Shown one piece after another: positions 1-4,892 of a stretch of 11,037 nucleotides of DNA. The notes under the pieces were generated by a model. That model worked only from the letters and a program-made list of their open reading frames with translations, ran no database searches and was not told the origin of the DNA. Every line of letters begins with the position of its first letter. Position 1 is the first letter of the stretch. A program made the position numbers and the translations under genes. Source of the DNA: an uncultured Clostridia bacterium (GTDB lineage Bacteria > Bacillota > Clostridia > Christensenellales > UBA1242); NCBI GenBank assembly GCA_937907645.1, contig CALCWV010000062.1, positions 1 through 11,037 of the forward strand. The letters are read 5' to 3'.

Positions 1-6
1 ATTGTT

Positions 7-36
7 ATATTACCACATTACTTTCCTCTTTGTCAA
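7..36 (-). promoter_or_regulatory. Sigma-A promoter for a gene beyond the left edge
   Basis: Read on the minus strand there is a perfect TTGACA at 31-36 and TAATAT at 7-12 with an 18-base spacer. A TGG just before the -10 gives an extended -10. Transcription would leave the window leftwards. It lies beyond the terminator of the divIVA operon, so it is a separate transcription unit. The gene it drives is not visible. Confidence 0.65.
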
Positions 37-40
37 CTAC

Positions 41-96
41 TTTTTTAAGTTTTTTCAACTTTTTTTAATATTTTTTTCCAAAATACGATTTTTTTT
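41..96 (-). promoter_or_regulatory. Phased A-tracts upstream of the left-edge promoter (UP-element-like)
   Basis: The plus strand carries T-tracts at 41-46, 50-55, 60-66, 71-77 and 89-96, which are A-tracts for the minus-strand promoter. Their centres are about 9, 10.5, 11 and 18.5 bases apart, close to one or two helical turns. This arrangement is typical of intrinsically bent DNA and of AT-rich UP elements that contact the RNA polymerase alpha subunit. The function is inferred from position and phasing only. Confidence 0.45.
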
Positions 97-160
97 GTTT
101 ATAACCTTCGTTTTCCATAAACAACCCGCAAATACTTCTCTGCTTTTAAGATTAATAAAT

Positions 161-186
161 AAAAAAAGGAAGATTAGTTATCTTCC
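161..186 (-). terminator. Intrinsic terminator of the rho-like/lgt/divIVA operon, overlapping the divIVA stop
   Basis: A perfect 7-bp stem (GGAAGAT at 168-174 with ATCTTCC at 180-186) has a 5-base loop. On the minus strand it is followed by seven T (161-167) and more AT-rich DNA. The divIVA stop codon (174-176) lies at the stem-loop junction, so the last codons of the gene form one arm of the hairpin. Confidence 0.8.
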
Positions 187-863
187 TCATTAAAGAAATC
201 AAATGCTTTCATTATTTCATCTAAGTTGTCTTTTGGGTTTACAGCTTCTTTTAAATCAAAGCCGTTTGACTGAATTTCAATGTTTTTATATAGTTTATTA
301 TCCTCCGGCTTAGCCGCTAGAAATTCATCAACGTTTTCAGCGTTATCATAAAGATGAATATTATTTCTCTCAATCTTAACTGTCTTTATGCCCGCTTCTT
401 TTTGTCTCTTATACTCCTGCATTTTGCTAAGAAGTTCTCTCATTGGATCTTTTTCAATATTAAGACGCTTTCCTGGATTTGTTTTTACCTCATCAATTAA
501 AGTCTCAATTTCATTAATTCCATTCTTAATTTCCATGTTTGTCTGAATCCCAGGATAAAGGGCTTCAATTTTATTAAATAATCTTTTTATTTTATCGTAA
601 ATCAAGTCGTTTTGCTCGATTTTTAGAGCATAAAGATTTTTTACACTCTCTTCCTGTTCTCTTTGACTTTTCTCAAGAATCTTAAGAGCTTTCATTATGT
701 TCTTTTCTTTAGTTTCAATATCTTCCTTTTTCTGCTTTAATCCAAGTACTTTTTTCTCTGATTCAAGAAGGCTGAGTTTCTTTTGAACTAGTTCAGTCTT
801 TAGCTGCGCAATATATTTATCTACTTCTTCTCTGTTGTAGCCTAAACTTTCATAATTAAACAT
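174..863 (-). CDS. DivIVA-domain coiled-coil protein
   Basis: A 229-residue soluble protein. The N-terminus carries the DivIVA-type motif GYNREEVDKYI (residues 8-18), which in DivIVA/GpsB proteins starts the membrane-curvature-binding domain. It is followed by a long heptad-like, Lys/Glu-rich helix to about residue 100, predicted to be a coiled coil. The C-terminal half is charged and shows no recognisable domain. DivIVA-family proteins act at the cell pole and septum as scaffolds for division, growth or chromosome placement, so a cytoplasmic face-of-membrane role is likely. The start is well supported by AAGGAGGA at 867-874, which lies inside the end of the upstream membrane-protein gene; the two genes overlap by 8 bp, which suggests translational coupling. 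It is the last gene of its operon. The exact paralogue (DivIVA, GpsB-like or a lineage-specific member) cannot be decided, so no symbol is given. Confidence 0.8.
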   Translation of the reverse strand: MFNYESLGYNREEVDKYIAQLKTELVQKKLSLLESEKKVLGLKQKKEDIETKEKNIMKALKILEKSQREQEESVKNLYALKIEQNDLIYDKIKRLFNKIEALYPGIQTNMEIKNGINEIETLIDEVKTNPGKRLNIEKDPMRELLSKMQEYKRQKEAGIKTVKIERNNIHLYDNAENVDEFLAAKPEDNKLYKNIEIQSNGFDLKEAVNPKDNLDEIMKAFDFFNEEDN

Positions 864-1377
864 AGCTCCTCCTTCTTTTCACAATCTTTATCAATATAAT
901 AGCACAAATGAGTAAAAAAATAAACAATAAAAATGAATTAAATACGAGAAATTTTGTCAAATTTATTTTTTTTAGTAAAAAAAAATATAAAATTATCCCT
1001 TCATAGCAGTAAGCTCCTGCAAATAAAGCATGAACACCTTCGGAGTATTTTATAAAAATGTATAGTGAAGAAATAGCAAAAGCGAACAAAAACAAGCACT
1101 CTTTGTTTTGAATATTATAATAAATACCTGTCAAAAGTAAAATCCCTATAGTAACTAATGTTGAACCAAAGTAACTGGATGAGTCAGTGTTATATAAAGC
1201 TCCTTTAACAACCTGATGTAGTCCGCAAAACATGCAAAACAAATAAAACCACTCATTTTGAGTTTTATGAAAATAAAAAGATAGGGAAATAAAAAGCAAT
1301 GCCGATAGCGTACAAATTATCGCACTGCTTCTTAACAAATAAGTCTTTTTAATTCCGGAAATCTTTCCTGTTGGCAT
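856..1377 (-). CDS. Multi-pass membrane protein of unknown function
   Basis: A 173-residue, strongly hydrophobic protein that I do not recognise. Candidate membrane helices lie near residues 16-35, 43-60, 70-88, 93-110, 117-135 and 142-165, giving five or six passes. The C-terminus ends in a basic KRRR patch (167-170), which by the positive-inside rule should be cytoplasmic. The ATG at 1375-1377 lies about 17 bases after the lgt stop and has no clear Shine-Dalgarno sequence, so expression may depend on ribosomes finishing lgt. The 3' end overlaps divIVA by 8 bp and contains the divIVA ribosome binding site. Operon position between lgt and divIVA suggests an envelope or division role, which is guilt by association only. 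Confidence 0.7.
   Translation of the reverse strand: MPTGKISGIKKTYLLRSSAIICTLSALLFISLSFYFHKTQNEWFYLFCMFCGLHQVVKGALYNTDSSSYFGSTLVTIGILLLTGIYYNIQNKECLFLFAFAISSLYIFIKYSEGVHALFAGAYCYEGIILYFFLLKKINLTKFLVFNSFLLFIFLLICAIILIKIVKRRRSYV
867..874 (-). promoter_or_regulatory. divIVA ribosome binding site inside the upstream gene
   Basis: Minus-strand AAGGAGGA sits a few bases before the divIVA ATG (861-863). It is read in frame by the upstream gene as the AGA AGG AGG AGC codons that encode its RRRS tail. The strong site fixes the divIVA start and implies coupled translation. Confidence 0.75.
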
Positions 1378-1394
1378 ACATTTTTATTGCCAAT

Positions 1395-2339
1395 CTATTC
1401 TTTTTTATCCGTCTTATTGTCCTCTGGGGTTCCAGATTTTTCTTTAGAAGTTTGTTCTAATTCCTTCGGAGTTTCTTTTTTATCTTCAATAGATTCGCTG
1501 GCAGTTTGAACTTCTACATTCGCTCCACCAGTCGATACTGCCAAGGGCTGTTTCTTCTTTTTTAAAAGGTAATCGACTAGTAGGTATACAAAATAAGCTA
1601 CTCCAAGGACTGCACAAATAATACTCACAAACAATGACACCCTGATTTTACCCATATAGAGAATGTATTTTTGAACTCTTAATGGCTCGAGGCAAGCTCT
1701 CACTACTCCATACCATATTAGATATGTCGCCATAAGCACTCCGTTTCTCTTCACCTTAAACTTTCTAAGCATTAACATCAAAACTAAGAATAGAAGCATG
1801 TTAAAAACAAACTCATAAAAGAATGTAGCTAAATGCCACGTCCCAGTCGCGTCAATATAAACAGAAAAAGGGAACCATTGTAAAGAAGGATTTGTGACTT
1901 CGAATCCATAAACTTCTTGATTAAAGAAATTTCCCCAACGCCCAATTGCTTGACCTAGTATTAGTGATGGGACAACAACGTCGGCTACTGCAAAGAAATT
2001 TTTCTTGTGAATTAGGCAGAACAGCAAAATCGCAACAGCTCCACCAATTATTCCCCCAAAAATGGACATCCCACCTGTTCTTAAATTGAATATCTGCCAA
2101 AATGAACTATATAAATTTCTTTCTGAAATAAATGAAAACATTCTTGCGCCAATTACAGCAAGCGGAAGCACATAACATGCTAATATGAGAATATGATCAG
2201 ATTTCATCCCTCTTGCTTTTGCATTATAGCAAGCCAAAATGACTCCGACGGCCATTGCTAAAGCCATTAAAATTCCATAAAAACGAATTTCCATTCCTCC
2301 TATGTAAAATCCTCTTGGGATTGATAATATATTGGCCAT
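1395..2339 (-). CDS. lgt: Prolipoprotein diacylglyceryl transferase
   Basis: Lgt transfers diacylglycerol from phosphatidylglycerol to the lipobox cysteine of prolipoproteins, the first step of lipoprotein maturation, in the cytoplasmic membrane. The family signature GRWGNFFNQEVYG is at residues 133-145, with the conserved Arg134, Asn137, Glu142 and Gly145. The N-terminal FYG (Tyr21) and the arginines around 214-221 (VVRACLEPLR) match other conserved positions. About seven hydrophobic segments run to residue 259. Where E. coli Lgt has His103 in a GGMSFHGG motif, this protein reads GGMSIFGG with Phe94. A non-membrane tail from about residue 260 to 314 is rich in Lys, Glu, Thr and Ser and extends beyond the usual core. 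The start is supported by AAGGAG five bases upstream. It lies 20 bp after the rho-like gene, so the two are co-transcribed. A target, the lipoprotein at 10791, begins in the same window. Confidence 0.95.
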   Translation of the reverse strand: MANILSIPRGFYIGGMEIRFYGILMALAMAVGVILACYNAKARGMKSDHILILACYVLPLAVIGARMFSFISERNLYSSFWQIFNLRTGGMSIFGGIIGGAVAILLFCLIHKKNFFAVADVVVPSLILGQAIGRWGNFFNQEVYGFEVTNPSLQWFPFSVYIDATGTWHLATFFYEFVFNMLLFLVLMLMLRKFKVKRNGVLMATYLIWYGVVRACLEPLRVQKYILYMGKIRVSLFVSIICAVLGVAYFVYLLVDYLLKKKKQPLAVSTGGANVEVQTASESIEDKKETPKELEQTSKEKSGTPEDNKTDKKE

Positions 2340-2359
2340 TTCTACTCCTTATTTTAGAA

Positions 2360-3538
2360 TCATTTAACCCTTTTACTTACTTTTACAACTGAGTTTCGAA
2401 TGAACAAATCTGATAAATCTAAATCATTGCAGATAAGCAGTTCTGTACAGCTTTTACCATTAGAATAAGCCGCTGCCAGTGAGATTAACTTCTCAACTAT
2501 TACAGTTGACTGTGTGCAATGGTCCATTTTTCTAGGTAAATCAGTGTTCGCAAAGTATACATCCAATGAGTTTAAAACATTCATTATATCGTATACAATA
2601 AATAGCACTTTTTCTCCGTTCGAGATAAATCTTTCACATAAGTTTATTGAATCAACCACACAGTCAAAATTCTTCGCTATATTTTCTCTTCCATATTCTG
2701 TCGAAAATTGATAAACTTTTTCATTCAGTGAATTGAATAAGATTTTATCTTCTGAACAAAGGTTTAGCCCTAGAACAATAACCTTATCAAAGCCTTCAAA
2801 TCTAGATGTCAATAATCTAACATTATCGCCATTTAGGAAAATTGGCTCATCAATAATTAATATATTTCGTCCACCTTCTAATAATTCTTTGCCTTGCAAA
2901 ATCAAATTATTAATTGGAAGCACTTTTACTGCTTCGCCACCTTCATATGCTCTGTATTTTTTTACTTCTGTCTTATTAATTGATAGGACTTTTGTCATTT
3001 GAAATTGTTTCTTCCCATTTATATTTCTTGCAAACCCCTCAATAAAGTCACCATTTCTTATCTCAAGGTCTTCTGTCATTGTTTCAGGAATAAATACCAT
3101 TCCATCACTATCAATATCAACAAAATATGAACTGCCTTTAACAGCTCTAATTACCCCTTTTTTAATATACTCATCGCTTGAAAAACTTTCAAAAACAGGA
3201 ATTTGTTGAGCAAAAACTACAATATCATCATAAGTATATTCCTTAGGTTTATCTAAATGTTTAAAAGATTGATCTCCAACAATATTGAGTATGTTCTCTA
3301 TGCCCTCAATCTTTTTGTATGGTCTACCTTTCCCTGTCTTTTGTACTAATTCAATATTATTGTTGTCAAGTTTATTAATAATAGCTGAAACTAAATAATC
3401 TCTCCTTTTAGTGGTTGGAGAAGAAACACCCAATGCTCTAGCTAATCCTCTTAGCTCGTAAATTCCAAGATTGTTAACTTTTGTGAATTTTTCATCTTCC
3501 ACATTTTGTTTTTCGGAATTATTTATATTATTAAGCAT
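2360..3538 (-). CDS. Degenerate Rho-like protein lacking the ATPase motifs
   Basis: A 392-residue relative of transcription termination factor Rho. A Rho_N (SAP-like) segment spans residues 22-58. A cold-shock-like RNA-binding segment spans about 125-187 (GVIRAV...SYFVD...VFIPETMT...LRNGD-like...F), which aligns by eye with E. coli Rho GVLEIL...GFGFLR...YVSPSQI...LRTGD. The rest aligns with the Rho ATPase core, but key motifs are gone. The Walker A region PPKAGKT reads IFLNGDN (233-239), the DERPEEV catalytic-Glu region reads NLCSEDK (259-265), and the Walker B ILLDSITRLARAY region reads FIVYDIMNVLNSL (313-325). The protein stops at SKRVK, which matches Rho AEKRVF, so the final part of Rho with the RSGTRKEEL segment is missing. 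I infer that it cannot hydrolyse ATP or translocate on RNA; it may bind RNA or modulate a genuine Rho encoded elsewhere. The start has a strong AAGGAGGA (3543-3550). It is the first gene of the operon with lgt. Confidence 0.8.
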   Translation of the reverse strand: MLNNINNSEKQNVEDEKFTKVNNLGIYELRGLARALGVSSPTTKRRDYLVSAIINKLDNNNIELVQKTGKGRPYKKIEGIENILNIVGDQSFKHLDKPKEYTYDDIVVFAQQIPVFESFSSDEYIKKGVIRAVKGSSYFVDIDSDGMVFIPETMTEDLEIRNGDFIEGFARNINGKKQFQMTKVLSINKTEVKKYRAYEGGEAVKVLPINNLILQGKELLEGGRNILIIDEPIFLNGDNVRLLTSRFEGFDKVIVLGLNLCSEDKILFNSLNEKVYQFSTEYGRENIAKNFDCVVDSINLCERFISNGEKVLFIVYDIMNVLNSLDVYFANTDLPRKMDHCTQSTVIVEKLISLAAAYSNGKSCTELLICNDLDLSDLFIRNSVVKVSKRVK

Positions 3539-3553
3539 ATTCTCCTCCTTTTA

Positions 3554-3568
3554 ATTGGACCTTCCAAT
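3554..3568. promoter_or_regulatory. Perfect inverted repeat at the transcription start of the rho-like operon
   Basis: ATTGGA-CCT-TCCAAT is a 6-bp perfect palindrome with a 3-base centre. It starts only a few bases after the predicted -10 element, so it covers about +2 to +16 of the transcript. It could be a repressor operator, or a short hairpin at the 5' end of the mRNA that protects it from decay. It ends a few bases before the ribosome binding site. Confidence 0.45.
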
Positions 3569-3576
3569 ACTCTTAT

Positions 3577-3605
3577 ATCTTATTAATTTTTTACAAAAAT
3601 GTCAA
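3577..3605 (-). promoter_or_regulatory. Sigma-A promoter of the rho-like/lgt/divIVA operon
   Basis: On the minus strand there is a perfect TTGACA (3600-3605), a 17-base AT-rich spacer and TAAGAT (3577-3582). Predicted transcription starts near 3570, giving a leader of about 30 bases before the rho-like ATG. Upstream DNA is very AT-rich. Confidence 0.75.
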
Positions 3606-3755
3606 TTATTTTAAGAAAATATTTGTCGAAAATTGTTGAAAAGTACTTTAAATCGTTCTAATAATGACTATTACCACAAATATAGAAATAAATATTGTAT
3701 AATAATTGCTTATTGGGATTATTAATAAAAATCCTTCGATTCTTTTATAAAGCAT

Positions 3756-3790
3756 AAAAAAAGACTTTCAAATGAAAGTCTTATTTTTTT
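3756..3790. terminator. Bidirectional-type terminator after the 17-residue repeat gene
   Basis: A perfect 9-bp stem (AAGACTTTC at 3761-3769 with GAAAGTCTT at 3774-3782) has a 4-base loop. On the minus strand it is followed by a T-run, just after the stop of the repeat-protein gene. On the plus strand it is followed, after one A, by seven T (3784-3790), so it could stop transcription both ways. Confidence 0.8.
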
Positions 3791-3793
3791 GAT

Positions 3794-4693
3794 TCAATTT
3801 TTTTTCTTTGGTTTTGATTTTTTAGGATCCTTTATTTTTTTATCATCGAAAATTGACACTTGATTTACATTTTCAACAGGTGTTTCTTCGACTTTTTCTT
3901 CTTTTACTTCCTCTTTATTTGTTTCTTCAACCTTTGTTTCTTTTTGCTTTTTATATTCAGCTTTTCTTTGCTCACTGATTGAAGGACTATATAAAACTAA
4001 AGAGTTCTTGCCTTTTGTAACAATTTCTCCATCCATATTAGCTGAAACCATTGAAGCACCAAGCATCTCTTCAACGACACCTTTGTTTAATGTTGAGATT
4101 TCTGCGTTATCTGCGATTAAATCAATTTTTCCGCTATTTATTGTTCCGATTTTTGCTTTATCTAAGCAATATGTTACATGCCCATTCAAAAGGCTTACAA
4201 GCTCTGATTTTCCCATAAATCCAGTAATTTCGCCATTAATAAATGAAACGACTCTTGACTTTCCTCTTGCAAACATAACTCTTCCATTTGTGAGAGTAGC
4301 AAGCTCAGCTTTATCATCAATAAAACGAATAAATCCGTTATTCATAGTTCCAATTTTTGATTTTTCGTTTACATAATCAATTTTACAGTCATTAATAGTT
4401 GTAACTCTTGATTTTCCTGTAACTTTTTCAATTCTTCCGCTCTTCATTAATCCAATTTTTGCTTTTCCGGACAATCTTTCCAAAACGCAGTTTTCAAACA
4501 TTTGAACTGTTGCTTTGCCTGTAATTTCATCAAAAGAAGAATCTGTTGCCTCTAAAATAACTGCATTCCCGCTTACAGAAACATTTTTGCATTTATTTAT
4601 TATATGAACTCCGTTAGAAATTGAGAAATTATCTTCTTCCTCGTGAACTACTGGATCGATTACTTTTTCTTTATTTTTTAATAAAAAGCACAT
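3794..4693 (-). CDS. 17-residue tandem-repeat protein, predicted beta-solenoid with charged tail
   Basis: A 299-residue protein with no family that I can name securely. Residues 42-228 divide without a single gap into eleven 17-residue repeats; a weaker twelfth may precede at 25-41. The approximate pattern is [GDE]-[KN]-[AS]-x-[VIL]-x-x-[hydrophobic]-x-[NSD]-[GC]-x-[IVL]-x-x-[hydrophobic]-x, for example GKSRVVSFINGEITGFM at 144-160. Alternating hydrophobic residues and conserved Gly/Asn turns are typical of one coil of a beta-helix, and bactofilins have windings of similar size, but the sequence lacks an obvious bactofilin signature. The N-terminus has no signal peptide and a single early cysteine, so it is probably cytoplasmic. 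From about residue 240 to 299 the chain is a Lys/Glu-rich tail ending in KPKKKN. GAGGAGA at 4701-4707 supports the start. It is monocistronic and divergent from the ABC transporter gene. A cytoskeletal or scaffold role is a guess from fold alone. Confidence 0.75.
   Translation of the reverse strand: MCFLLKNKEKVIDPVVHEEEDNFSISNGVHIINKCKNVSVSGNAVILEATDSSFDEITGKATVQMFENCVLERLSGKAKIGLMKSGRIEKVTGKSRVTTINDCKIDYVNEKSKIGTMNNGFIRFIDDKAELATLTNGRVMFARGKSRVVSFINGEITGFMGKSELVSLLNGHVTYCLDKAKIGTINSGKIDLIADNAEISTLNKGVVEEMLGASMVSANMDGEIVTKGKNSLVLYSPSISEQRKAEYKKQKETKVEETNKEEVKEEKVEETPVENVNQVSIFDDKKIKDPKKSKPKKKN
4010..4570 (-). repeat. Eleven tandem 51-bp coding repeats (17 residues each)
   Basis: The codons for residues 42-228 of the repeat protein form eleven uninterrupted 51-bp units. 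They are diverged at the DNA level but keep exact length, so selection acts on the protein fold rather than on recent duplication. Units begin at residues 42, 59, 76, 93, 110, 127, 144, 161, 178, 195 and 212. Confidence 0.8.
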
Positions 4694-4714
4694 TTTTTAT
4701 TCTCCTCTTTTTAC

Positions 4715-4739
4715 CTGAATTTATTGTTTATTTATTCAG
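4715..4739. promoter_or_regulatory. Inverted repeat in the leader of the repeat-protein gene
   Basis: CTGAAT at 4715-4720 and ATTCAG at 4734-4739 are perfect complements separated by 13 bases. They lie between the predicted -10 and the ribosome binding site of the minus-strand gene, so they could be an operator or a leader hairpin. Six-base arms in AT-rich DNA can occur by chance. Confidence 0.25.
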
Positions 4740-4759
4740 ACCGAATATTTTATATATTA

Positions 4760-4768
4760 ATTGTATCA
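4760..4768 (-). promoter_or_regulatory. Extended -10 promoter of the repeat-protein gene
   Basis: The minus strand reads TGA-TACAAT, an extended -10 (TGn) with five of six consensus bases. The -35 at 17 bases' distance is poor, as is common for extended -10 promoters. It would give a leader of about 60 bases. Confidence 0.45.
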
Positions 4769-4859
4769 TAAAGAAAGAAAAAATAAAACTATTTTTTATA
4801 AAAAAATTAAAAATAAAATATTTTTCCTTTTTAAAAGGATTTTGTAGAAAAAAATCATA

Positions 4860-4865
4860 TATAAT
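4860..4865 (+). promoter_or_regulatory. -10 element of the ABC transporter gene
   Basis: A perfect TATAAT lies 27 bases before the ATG at 4893, with AAAGGA (4881-4886) as ribosome binding site between them. No good -35 is visible at the usual distance, so the promoter may need an activator or may be weak. The leader would be only about 20 bases. Confidence 0.5.
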
Positions 4866-4892
4866 TCTTATGCAGAGAAAAAAGGAAAAGCT

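Noticed and set aside
2..193. Plus-strand open frame of 63 codons
   Set aside because: It is Phe/Leu-rich only because of T-tracts, has no ribosome binding site, runs against a promoter and through a terminator, and ends inside divIVA.
2360..3538. Calling this gene a functional transcription terminator Rho
   Set aside because: The nucleotide-binding and catalytic motifs and the C-terminal segment are missing, so ATP-dependent termination is not supported.
4010..4570. CRISPR array or DNA tandem repeat of recent origin
   Set aside because: The 51-bp units are diverged at DNA level, lack spacers and lie in frame within a gene; they are protein repeats.
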